A stretch of 64,000 nucleotides of DNA from Flavihumibacter sp. ZG627 (lineage in GTDB: Bacteria > Bacteroidota > Bacteroidia > Chitinophagales > Chitinophagaceae): NCBI RefSeq assembly GCF_000814325.1, contig NZ_JPHF01000004.1:124001-188000 (forward strand), written 5' to 3'. The notes beneath the pieces were generated by a model. The model worked only from the letters and a program-made list of their open reading frames with translations, was not told the origin of the DNA and ran no database searches. How positions within the stretch are numbered: the stretch's first letter is position 1; the number at the start of each line of letters is the position of its first letter. Shown one piece after another: positions 52,686 through 60,413 of this stretch. A program made the translations under genes and the position numbers.

Positions 52686-53599
52686 TAAATCCATATCTGT
52701 ATATTGCCTATGATCCGGCTTATAATCATCCCCTACCCGAAGGTCATCGCTTTCCCATGCTTAAATATGACCTGGTACCTGAACAACTATTATATGAAGA
52801 AATCATAACAAAGGAAAATCTACACCCACCTTTTCCATGCAAAGACGAGATTATCCTCATGACGCATACAGTTGAATACTTTGACAAATTGAAATTGCAA
52901 CAATTATCGCCCAAAGAGCAACGTCATATTGGCTTTCCACAGTCCCCTCAACTTACACTCAGGGAACTGATCATAACGCAGGGTACTATCAATTGCTGTC
53001 ATGCAGCACTGAAGCATGGCATAGCCCTGAATGTTGCAGGAGGAACTCATCATGCGTTTGCGGATCATGGTGAGGGTTTTTGCCTGCTTAATGATTTTGC
53101 AGTGGCTGCCAACTACCTCCTCCACCAGAAACTGGCAGAAAAAATACTTATTCTTGATCTTGATGTTCACCAGGGCAATGGTACTGCAAAGATTTTCGAT
53201 CAAGAAAACAGCGTTTTCACTTTCAGCATGCATGGTCGACACAATTACCCATTTCATAAGGAGAAATCAGATCTTGATATTGAACTCGAAGATGGTACTA
53301 ATACTATCACCTACCTCCATTTACTTAATCACTATTTGAATTCGCTACTTCAAAAAAATAAACCGGATTTCGTTTTTTATCTTTCAGGTGTTGATATTCT
53401 TTCGACAGATAAGTTTGGAAAATTAAAGGTTACTATGGAAGGGTGCAAAGAAAGAGACCGATTAGTCTTCAGCCAACTTTTTTCTTTTAATATTCCATGT
53501 GTTGTTGCAATGGGTGGAGGCTACTCTCCAAATATCAGGCATATTATTGATGCTCACTGCAACACATTTAGAGAAGCAGCAAATTTTTTATGGCAATAA
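52682..53599 (+). CDS. Histone-deacetylase-family hydrolase
   Basis: A 305-residue zinc-dependent deacetylase/amidohydrolase of the HDAC/AcuC/polyamine deacetylase superfamily. Active-site elements include GGTHHAFADHGEGFCLLNDFAVA (His pair and Tyr region, given in part here), LDLDVHQGNGT (Asp/His zinc ligands), MHGRHNYPF and LSGVDILSTDKFG (zinc Asp). In bacteria such enzymes act on acetylated proteins, polyamines or sugars. The start overlaps pdeM by 4 bp (ATGA), so translation is coupled. It is convergent with the DUF5916 gene, with one base between stops. Confidence 0.9.
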   Translation: MINPYLYIAYDPAYNHPLPEGHRFPMLKYDLVPEQLLYEEIITKENLHPPFPCKDEIILMTHTVEYFDKLKLQQLSPKEQRHIGFPQSPQLTLRELIITQGTINCCHAALKHGIALNVAGGTHHAFADHGEGFCLLNDFAVAANYLLHQKLAEKILILDLDVHQGNGTAKIFDQENSVFTFSMHGRHNYPFHKEKSDLDIELEDGTNTITYLHLLNHYLNSLLQKNKPDFVFYLSGVDILSTDKFGKLKVTMEGCKERDRLVFSQLFSFNIPCVVAMGGGYSPNIRHIIDAHCNTFREAANFLWQ

Positions 53600-53600
53600 T

Positions 53601-56057
53601 TCAGGATCTCTTTTTCCGAAGATCCTGATAATCCAGGTAATAAATGAATTTCAAGGTAAATTCATTTCCATGGTCAAGCCCCATTATATGCGAAAGATTT
53701 TTTCCATATCCGGGTCTGCTATTAAGATCATTACTGTAATCTGGATCTATCCAATTTTTCCACCCTGCGATGATCCTGCTCCCGAGCCTGAAATCCCATA
53801 CATAAAAAATGTCTAGGTTAAAAATATTCACATTCAGATCGCGGCCTTCAACAAAAGGACGGTCGGTCCAATTACCATCATCGTTCACGGAGTGGAAGGA
53901 GTGATTAGTTACCTTATTCCAATAATGACGGCCCCTTACAGTCATGTTCATGCGTGGAGCAAAATTGTAGATGCCACTCAGTATGGTGGTCACAACAAGA
54001 TTCTGCCTGAAAGCAATGATAGGTCTTCCATCTGCCTCTTTTTCAAATGCAGAACCAAATTGGCCATTGTCATTCTGGTATGCATTACTAATCTCCATCG
54101 ATAATTTATCACTGAACCGATATCTCAGACCCAGGCTGTACTTAAGGAACATATCATTATAAATGTCTTTGCTTTCTGCAAATCCGGCCGACCAATAGCC
54201 ATACAAACGTTTACGGCTATCGCTGCTACCGCTTAACCCAATAAAAGCCCAAGAGGGTCGGCGGAGGAGTTTGTAACCAGAACGCAATTCGAAATAATCG
54301 TTGTACCATGTGGGTGTGGCAGTTATCTCAACAGTAAGGTCCCAGAAATTCTTAAACCACCAGAAAGCAGTTGCTTTTATCCTGGCTTCCTGAAAACCAA
54401 AAGGTTTAAACAACGACGTATGATTGGCTGTGAAACGATACCGCTGCTGTATGAATTTTTTTGTAGGAGTGAATATATTATAACTCAGGTTTAAGGCAGT
54501 TGTAATTTCATTTGAAGCTGGAAGGAAACCAAGATCATTTGGATCATAGAGATCCGATTCAATGCTGTTGCTTAAAGACCATTGCCACCTGCCGCTTACT
54601 TTTCCGAATGAAATAATATTGGCCCAACCTTCACGACCATTTGCTCCGGTGATTTTACTTATGCGGGGTTTAAAAAGAAAGGAATAACGATTGTCGCGTG
54701 TATAAAGACCAAGATCAATTGCAGAGACATTTGCATCGGGCGATGACCCACTTCGCCATACATTGGTGTTAGTGAAACTTATATAAGATCGGTTTCTTAA
54801 AGCTTTATCCAGCACTATAATATTATAATTGGAGAGATGTTCGGTGCGGATAATGGAATCATTCCCTGAAATTTCATTACGTATTATTGCGTCAACCGGT
54901 TGTGCAACCGCGTTAAATATTCCAATCCCAAGATTATGCTTATTTCTACCAGAAAATTTAATCGCATTAAATAAAGGAGTTATAGCCGGGTTATGTTTGA
55001 TTGTGTAATTTTCATCCGCCCCGTAAGTCTCCGATATCTTCGCAAAGCTTCCTGGGGTTCTCCCAACCCTCCTACTGTAAAAGATTCCAGCCTTTTTAAA
55101 TAATTCTGTACCCTCAGTAAAGAAGGGACGATTTTCCTGAAACTGAATATCAAAAGGGGTAAGATTATTTACTTTATTATCGGAGATCACTTGCCCGAAA
55201 TCTGGTATCAATGTTGCGTCAAGTGTAAAACTTTCATTAATGCCCCATTTAAGGTCCATACCGCCACTACGCAACCACTCAACTTGCTTCTCGCCTTTTT
55301 CATTCGGGATATTGGAGCGATAACCACCACTTACATAGGGTGAAAAACTCAAACGAAGCGGGGGACTTAAGTCGGTTAATCCATCTAAGATTCCAAACTG
55401 GTTTACGAAACCGTTTACTGCAGGATTTACAGGATTCCAAAAGCTTGTTTCATTAGCTATTCTGTCAAATCGCAGGAATTGGATGCCCCATGTTTGCATT
55501 TTTTCTTTAGAGAACCTGATTGCACTATAAGGAATTCTTATTTCAACTGACCATCCCTCCTTATTATAGCTAACCCGACTATCCCAAACTGCATCCCAGC
55601 TTTTATCTCCGTAATTACCCCAGTCGCCACTAACCAACGGGGATAAACGAGCATCAGATTGAACATTACGGGAAGTGACTAGAAACTGGAAACCATTTTG
55701 TTGATCTTTATATGTATCGAGGAAAAGGGCAAAGTGGTCTGCATCAGCCCTGTCGTGTTCGTCACGTGCGGTTAATTGTCTACGCACCCTCGAAGGATCA
55801 TCATAGAGCTGTGCTCCAACATATATAGCCGCGTTATCATAAAGAATCTTAACTGTTGTATTTTTTGCAGCAGGGTTTCCAAATGCAGGTTGATTAAGTA
55901 TAAAATCGCTGGCAACAGGAGCATTTGCCCAAACTTGATCATCAAGTAAGCCATCTAGTTTCGGGCCCTGCACTACCTGTAATGCAATAGTCGTTTTTTG
56001 CTGCGCCTTTAAAAACAAAGATGAAATCAGGAATAAAAAAAGGGCAATCGGTCGCAT
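53601..56057 (-). CDS. DUF5916 outer-membrane barrel protein with CBM9-like N-terminal domain
   Basis: An 818-residue exported protein. After the signal peptide (about 1-18, ISSLFLKAQ) comes a carbohydrate-binding-module-9-like domain (about 20-220: LDGLLDDQVWANAPVASDF, AIYVGAQLYDD). The rest is a DUF5916 region with alternating beta strands ending in a predicted outer-membrane barrel. Relatives in Bacteroidota are annotated as hypothetical or as hydrolases, and a role in outer-membrane uptake or modification is inferred. No sugar-processing gene is adjacent. Confidence 0.82.
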   Translation of the reverse strand: MRPIALFLFLISSLFLKAQQKTTIALQVVQGPKLDGLLDDQVWANAPVASDFILNQPAFGNPAAKNTTVKILYDNAAIYVGAQLYDDPSRVRRQLTARDEHDRADADHFALFLDTYKDQQNGFQFLVTSRNVQSDARLSPLVSGDWGNYGDKSWDAVWDSRVSYNKEGWSVEIRIPYSAIRFSKEKMQTWGIQFLRFDRIANETSFWNPVNPAVNGFVNQFGILDGLTDLSPPLRLSFSPYVSGGYRSNIPNEKGEKQVEWLRSGGMDLKWGINESFTLDATLIPDFGQVISDNKVNNLTPFDIQFQENRPFFTEGTELFKKAGIFYSRRVGRTPGSFAKISETYGADENYTIKHNPAITPLFNAIKFSGRNKHNLGIGIFNAVAQPVDAIIRNEISGNDSIIRTEHLSNYNIIVLDKALRNRSYISFTNTNVWRSGSSPDANVSAIDLGLYTRDNRYSFLFKPRISKITGANGREGWANIISFGKVSGRWQWSLSNSIESDLYDPNDLGFLPASNEITTALNLSYNIFTPTKKFIQQRYRFTANHTSLFKPFGFQEARIKATAFWWFKNFWDLTVEITATPTWYNDYFELRSGYKLLRRPSWAFIGLSGSSDSRKRLYGYWSAGFAESKDIYNDMFLKYSLGLRYRFSDKLSMEISNAYQNDNGQFGSAFEKEADGRPIIAFRQNLVVTTILSGIYNFAPRMNMTVRGRHYWNKVTNHSFHSVNDDGNWTDRPFVEGRDLNVNIFNLDIFYVWDFRLGSRIIAGWKNWIDPDYSNDLNSRPGYGKNLSHIMGLDHGNEFTLKFIYYLDYQDLRKKRS

Positions 56058-56142
56058 TCAAAAAGGGATTATTTGTAAAACTACTCCATAGCCAATAAAA
56101 TCTATCACCTTTCATCATAATCTTAACCAAATCCACCTACCT

Positions 56143-56174
56143 ATAAAAAAGGAAACCGGCATAGAAATGCCGGT
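56143..56174 (-). terminator. Terminator of the S24-type regulator (minus strand)
   Basis: ACCGGCAT (56155-56162) pairs with ATGCCGGT (56167-56174) around AGAA; read on the minus strand the hairpin is followed by TTTCCTTTTTT. Confidence 0.85.
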
Positions 56175-56211
56175 CTTACTAACCCATTGTACTAAAAACA
56201 AAGATTTATAC

Positions 56212-56961
56212 TTAATTCATTTTTTTCTTTAGAGAGCTTACCTGTTCCTGGAGATTTGTAACAATAGTTGCCAGTTGATCAACATCCCAACGTTGCTGTA
56301 GATTGGCCCTGGTAATAACCATTTGCGCCTGCCAAACTTCAACAATATCACTTGCTTCTACCTGGTAGGGCTGATAGACAGGGTTGTCACTTACCAATGT
56401 CAATTTTTGCTTTGACCTGGGATTTTTCATCAAACGTTTATACACGATACCTTCCTGCCTGGAAACAACTATATAGGTATTGCTGGTTTTTACTGCTTCA
56501 AGATCTTCAACTTTTTCTCCTACTATAATAGAACCACTGGGAGTGGGTAACATTGAATCTCCAAGTATCTCAAAAGCCCTGTATTGACCGGGTGCAAGCA
56601 TTGGTAAAGTGAAAGTATTCAGTTCGTCAATAAACTCAGGGTCTGCAAATCCATTAAGATACCCAGCCGCTGCCTTAACTGGTACAAACTGAATAACCGT
56701 AGGCTCTGTAGCCAGTTTCTGCGCCCTTCTTTTTGCGATATAACTGCCCTTGGTTTCGCCCAGGTCTTTAAGGAATAATTCATCAAGGCTAACCTTGAAG
56801 AGATCACTTACCAATTCAAGCACTTCGAGCCTTGGCTCGGCCCTCTCTTCTTCGTAGGCTCCTAAGAGGGAGCGTTTGATCTTCAGCCTGGTGGCGAAAT
56901 CTTCCTGTGTCCATCCGCGAAGTTTGCGTAAGTACTTTAAGTTCTTTCCAGCGTAAGACAT
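56212..56961 (-). CDS. XRE-HTH / S24 peptidase repressor (LexA/CI-like)
   Basis: A 249-residue transcriptional regulator. An XRE helix-turn-helix covers about residues 5-62 (GKNLKYLRKLRGWTQEDF, SLLGAYEEERAEPRL). The C-terminal S24 domain holds the autocleavage-type pair: Ser136 in ILGDSMLPTPSGS and Lys175 in GIVYKRLM, with the likely cleavage site AAGYLNG at about 99-105. A coiled coil at the end (about 225-249) may aid dimerisation. Autoproteolysis on DNA damage is plausible but unproven. It is divergent from surE, with operator-like palindromes between them. Confidence 0.9.
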   Translation of the reverse strand: MSYAGKNLKYLRKLRGWTQEDFATRLKIKRSLLGAYEEERAEPRLEVLELVSDLFKVSLDELFLKDLGETKGSYIAKRRAQKLATEPTVIQFVPVKAAAGYLNGFADPEFIDELNTFTLPMLAPGQYRAFEILGDSMLPTPSGSIIVGEKVEDLEAVKTSNTYIVVSRQEGIVYKRLMKNPRSKQKLTLVSDNPVYQPYQVEASDIVEVWQAQMVITRANLQQRWDVDQLATIVTNLQEQVSSLKKKMN

Positions 56962-56994
56962 GCTAACTGATTTAGCACGAAATTACTAAATTTC
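56961..56994. promoter_or_regulatory. Two operator-like palindromes between the S24 regulator and surE
   Basis: TGCTAA (56961-56966) and TTAGCA (56972-56977) form an inverted repeat with a 5-nt centre that touches the start codon of the regulator. GAAATT (56979-56984) and AATTTC (56989-56994) form a second one with a 4-nt centre. Their position in the divergent gap (82 bp) suits autoregulation and control of surE. Confidence 0.4.
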
Positions 56995-57043
56995 TTATCA
57001 TTACAAAATCTTTTTCAGGATTATTTCCTTCTTACATTCGCGT

Positions 57044-57832
57044 ATGGCCAAGGCGAAAAGAATAAAACAAGAACCCATCATACTGATAACCAACGATGAT
57101 GGCATCACTGCCCCAGGCATTATTAACCTTGTAGAGGCAGTCAAAGATCTGGGTAAAGTTGTAGTGGTTGCGCCTGACAAACCACAATCAGGTATGGGAC
57201 ATGCAATAACCATAGGATCACCTCTTCGGTTACATGCCTTTCACCAGTTTCCTGGCATTGAGGCTTACCAATGCACAGGTACTCCAGTGGATTGTGTGAA
57301 GCTTGCTGTTGATAAAGTGCTGCATAGGAAACCTGATCTATGCTTGTCTGGAATAAATCACGGCGCCAATCATTCCATAAATGTCATCTACTCCGGAACA
57401 ATGTCGGCTGCAATGGAAGCAGGAATAGAAAGCATACCATCAATTGGATTCTCTCTGATGGATTATAGTATTGAGGCCGATTTCACTGCTGCCCGTGTTT
57501 ATGCCCGGAAGATCACCCAGCAGGTCCTCAGTAAAAAACAGGACAAGCACATGGTATTAAATGTCAATATTCCTGCTGTACCTCAAGAACATATAAAGGG
57601 TATTAAAATCTGCAGGCAGGCATATGCTAAGTACCAGGAAGATTTCATGGAGCGGCAGGATCCTCATGGCAGAAGGTATTACTGGCTCACAGGTGAATTC
57701 ATGAATTTTGACAAAGGAAAGGATACAGATGTTTGGGCATTAAACAATAATTATGTAAGTGTTGTACCCGTGCAATTTGATCTTACAAATTACGTTCTTA
57801 AGTCCAAACTTGAAAAAAGCTGGAAACACTGA
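57044..57832 (+). CDS. surE: 5'/3'-nucleotidase SurE
   Basis: Metal-dependent phosphatase acting on nucleoside monophosphates and short polyphosphates, linked to stationary-phase survival. The N-terminal metal site ITNDDG (Asp18, Asp19), VVVAPDKPQSGMGHA, the central GTPVDCVKLA, SGINHGANHSINVIYSGTMSAA and GIESIPSIGFS are all present. At 262 residues the length is normal. Its stop overlaps the next start (TGATG), so translation is coupled. Confidence 0.93.
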   Translation: MAKAKRIKQEPIILITNDDGITAPGIINLVEAVKDLGKVVVVAPDKPQSGMGHAITIGSPLRLHAFHQFPGIEAYQCTGTPVDCVKLAVDKVLHRKPDLCLSGINHGANHSINVIYSGTMSAAMEAGIESIPSIGFSLMDYSIEADFTAARVYARKITQQVLSKKQDKHMVLNVNIPAVPQEHIKGIKICRQAYAKYQEDFMERQDPHGRRYYWLTGEFMNFDKGKDTDVWALNNNYVSVVPVQFDLTNYVLKSKLEKSWKH

Positions 57833-58131
57833 TGATAAAAAAAGATAATCTAAGATTGGGCATATTATTGGGATTCCTGGCACCCATTGCAGGCCTAGTA
57901 CTTTATTATTTTTTTGCTTTCTATACGAGGCAGGTTGGCTTTCTTGAATTTCTGGGTTATCTCAAACAATACAAAAATCTTCTAACTGCGGTTAGTAGTA
58001 TTTCTCTTGTGGCCAATGCTATTTTATTTACGCTTTATATCAATAACCGAAAGGATAAGACCGCAAAGGGAATTTTTGTCGCCACATTGATTTATGGAAT
58101 AGCAGTACTTCTGATCAAGGTTTTGAAGTAA
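57832..58131 (+). CDS. Small membrane protein of unknown function
   Basis: A 99-residue protein with three hydrophobic segments (about 9-29, 45-67 and 77-97) and basic residues between. Its ATG overlaps the surE stop by one base. It lies 23 bp before lpxB. It has no recognised family; coupling to surE and lpxB suggests an envelope role. Confidence 0.75.
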   Translation: MIKKDNLRLGILLGFLAPIAGLVLYYFFAFYTRQVGFLEFLGYLKQYKNLLTAVSSISLVANAILFTLYINNRKDKTAKGIFVATLIYGIAVLLIKVLK

Positions 58132-58141
58132 TCGTCATCCC

Positions 58142-58149
58142 TATCTTTG
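58142..58149 (+). promoter_or_regulatory. Bacteroidota -7 box ahead of lpxB
   Basis: TATCTTTG fits TAnnTTTG and ends 5 bp before the lpxB ATG at 58155, as also seen for guaA, implying an almost leaderless transcript or an alternative start. Confidence 0.45.
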
Positions 58150-58154
58150 CTTAC

Positions 58155-59264
58155 ATGAAATACTATATCATCGCAGGCGAAGCAAGCGGCGATCTCCATG
58201 GCAGTAACCTTATAAGGGAAATGAAAGTGAAAGACCCCGGGTCAATATTCCGTGGTTGGGGGGGTGATCTTATGCAAGCTGCCGGCGCAGAACTTGTAAA
58301 GCACTACTCAGAACTGGCTTTTATGGGTTTCGTGGAAGTGATAGCTAACCTCCGCACAATTTTCCGAAACCTTGATACCTGCAAAAAGGATATAGCTGCA
58401 TTCAACCCAGATGCTATTATACTGATAGATTATCCAGGTTTCAATTTGCGTATCGCTGAATGGGCAAGAAAACAACAATACCGTACTATCTATTATATAT
58501 CTCCACAGGTATGGGCATGGAAAGAAAACAGGGTGAGGTTAATTCGTAAGACGGTTGACAAAATGCTGGTCATTCTACCATTTGAAAAGGAGTTTTATAA
58601 AAAATGGAATTACCCCGTTGAGTATGTTGGTCATCCGCTTGCAGAAGTAGTGGATAATTATATTAAGGCAAATCCACAACTGCAACCACATAAAGATCTC
58701 GTGACATTATTACCTGGAAGCCGTAAACAGGAGATCCTCAAGAAGCTACCTTTGATGCTTGAAGTAACCCGATCATTTCCTGAACATAGGTTTGTAGTAG
58801 CTAAAGCTCCAGGACAACCAGATTCATTTTATGCGCCTTTATTGTCTGCTTACCCCCACGTCACAGCTGCCCGTGATGCTACTTACAACCTTCTGATGCA
58901 AAGCCGCGCTGCACTCGTAACTTCTGGAACTGCTACCCTGGAAACTGCATTATTCAGTGTGCCACAGGTTGTATGTTATAAAGGCAACAGGATATCATAC
59001 CTGATTGCACGAAGGCTTATCCGTGTGAAATATATTTCTTTGGTGAACCTGATAATGGATAGACCAATTGTGAAGGAGCTTATCCAGGATGAAATGAATG
59101 TTACCAATCTTCATGTTGAACTGGAAAAAGTTCTTTTTGACAATGAATATCGAGACAAGATGGCGGCTGATTACCTGGAGCTGATCAGTAAATTACAAAA
59201 AGGAGGCAGAGCTTCCGAAAAAGCTGCACATAGTATCTTGCAGTTCATGCAGGGGGCGGTCTAA
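58155..59264 (+). CDS. lpxB: Lipid-A-disaccharide synthase
   Basis: Condenses UDP-2,3-diacylglucosamine with lipid X to form the lipid A disaccharide. The 369-residue GT-B protein begins YYIIAGEASGDLHGSNLI (about 3-20) and has GWGGDLMQAAGAELV, LIDYPGFNLRIA, YYISPQVWAWKE, LLPGSRKQEI and VTSGTATLETALF, all LpxB signatures. Together with waaA at the left end of the window it fits an LPS-containing outer membrane. Confidence 0.95.
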   Translation: MKYYIIAGEASGDLHGSNLIREMKVKDPGSIFRGWGGDLMQAAGAELVKHYSELAFMGFVEVIANLRTIFRNLDTCKKDIAAFNPDAIILIDYPGFNLRIAEWARKQQYRTIYYISPQVWAWKENRVRLIRKTVDKMLVILPFEKEFYKKWNYPVEYVGHPLAEVVDNYIKANPQLQPHKDLVTLLPGSRKQEILKKLPLMLEVTRSFPEHRFVVAKAPGQPDSFYAPLLSAYPHVTAARDATYNLLMQSRAALVTSGTATLETALFSVPQVVCYKGNRISYLIARRLIRVKYISLVNLIMDRPIVKELIQDEMNVTNLHVELEKVLFDNEYRDKMAADYLELISKLQKGGRASEKAAHSILQFMQGAV

Positions 59265-59265
59265 G

Positions 59266-59436
59266 TTATTTTTTCAGGAACAGAAAACGGATAAGCATGT
59301 AAATAAGTGCTGCCAGAAACATAAGAAGGGATAGGCGATTGATTCCATGCATATACCCTATCCATTTTGATTTTGGCGCATCGGGATTTTTTTTCTTTAA
59401 ATATAGATATTCCGCAAGTTGTCTGAGAATGCCCAT
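59266..59436 (-). CDS. 56-residue single-span membrane protein (DUF6728-like)
   Basis: Read leftward from an ATG at 59434-59436, the frame gives 56 residues: MGILRQLAEYLYLKKKNPDA, then PKSKWIGYMHGINRLSLLMF, then a hydrophobic span (about 36-52) and the tail RFLFLKK, with stop TAA at 59266-59268. The KKKNPDAP and MHGINRLSLLMF segments resemble small Bacteroidota proteins that I recall as DUF6728. It is convergent with lpxB, with one base between stops. The remaining gap up to 59571 contains only the palindromic site at 59509-59524. Confidence 0.65.
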   Translation of the reverse strand: MGILRQLAEYLYLKKKNPDAPKSKWIGYMHGINRLSLLMFLAALIYMLIRFLFLKK

Positions 59437-59508
59437 CAGTTTTTTATTGTTAACAAAGCTAGCCGTTTTTTGTTTTCAAGCGCAATTTCTCACTACAGGC
59501 TCATATTA

Positions 59509-59524
59509 GGTGATACATATCACA
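59509..59524. promoter_or_regulatory. Crp/Fnr-type operator ahead of the TauE/SafE gene
   Basis: The core GTGATA-CA-TATCAC (59510-59523) is a perfect palindrome and fits the Crp-family pattern GTGA-N6-TCAC; 59509-59524 reads GGTGA-N6-TCACA. Its right end lies 47 bp before the ATG at 59571. A near-identical site lies at 62018-62033. Confidence 0.55.
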
Positions 59525-59570
59525 ATACAGGCGTCTTCATTGTTTCAAATTTGCATTCAAAATAACAGCA

Positions 59571-60380
59571 ATGGAAATTATTGGATATCTGGCAGCATTG
59601 GTAATTGGCATATCATTAGGATTGATTGGAGGTGGGGGTTCTATTCTCACTGTTCCCGTACTGGTATACTTGTTTGGTGTGGATCCTATAACAGCAACAG
59701 CTTACTCATTATTTATTGTTGGAGCTACCAGTCTGGTGGGAACCTGGCCTAAGCACAGGCAGGGAGAAGTCAATTTTAAAACTGCTTTTATTTTCGGAAT
59801 CCCATCCATTCTGGCAGTATTCGCCACAAGAAAATTCATTGTGCCTGCCATCCCACATGATATTTTAAGTATAGGTGATTTTTTGATTACCAAGCCTATT
59901 CTCATGATGATCATATTTGCAGTCTTAATGGTATTTGCTTCTGTCTCAATGATTCGTGAAAATGGTAAAGCCAAAGAAATTGTAGAAGGCCCCCAGCAGT
60001 TTAATTATCCGCTCATAATTATAGAAGGAGCAATTGTTGGTACACTTACCGGATTGGTGGGTGCAGGTGGGGGCTTCCTTATTATCCCGGCTCTTGTTTT
60101 ATTAAGCAAATTACCTATGAAACAGGCGGTGGGCACATCGCTTCTTATTATAGCAGCCAAGTCACTGATTGGCTTTACGGGTGATCTTGGTCATACAATA
60201 ATGGATTGGAAGCTGCTGCTTTTAGTTACAGCTCTTGCTATTGCTGGAATTTTTCTGGGAAATAGTATGAGCAAAAAAGTATCCCCCGAAAAACTCAAGA
60301 AGGGGTTTGGGTGGTTTGTACTGGTAATGGGTATATACATCATAATAAAGGAACTTTTTTTTGGTGGTGGAGGTCATTAA
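59571..60380 (+). CDS. TauE/SafE-family sulfite/anion exporter
   Basis: A 269-residue inner-membrane transporter with about eight hydrophobic segments arranged as an internal repeat. The family glycine-rich motifs GGGGSILTVPVLVYLFGVDP (half 1, about 20-39) and GAGGGFLIIPALVLLSKLP with VGTSLLIIAAKSLIGF (half 2, about 165-198) are intact. TauE/SafE proteins export sulfite, sulfoacetate or related organosulfur anions, though some are general. The neighbouring porin, TsdA-like cytochrome and SoxB-like gene support sulfite or sulfate export here. Confidence 0.87.
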   Translation: MEIIGYLAALVIGISLGLIGGGGSILTVPVLVYLFGVDPITATAYSLFIVGATSLVGTWPKHRQGEVNFKTAFIFGIPSILAVFATRKFIVPAIPHDILSIGDFLITKPILMMIIFAVLMVFASVSMIRENGKAKEIVEGPQQFNYPLIIIEGAIVGTLTGLVGAGGGFLIIPALVLLSKLPMKQAVGTSLLIIAAKSLIGFTGDLGHTIMDWKLLLLVTALAIAGIFLGNSMSKKVSPEKLKKGFGWFVLVMGIYIIIKELFFGGGGH

Positions 60381-60413
60381 AATTGATGGGAAGAAAAAAA
60401 TAGCACCGTGCAA

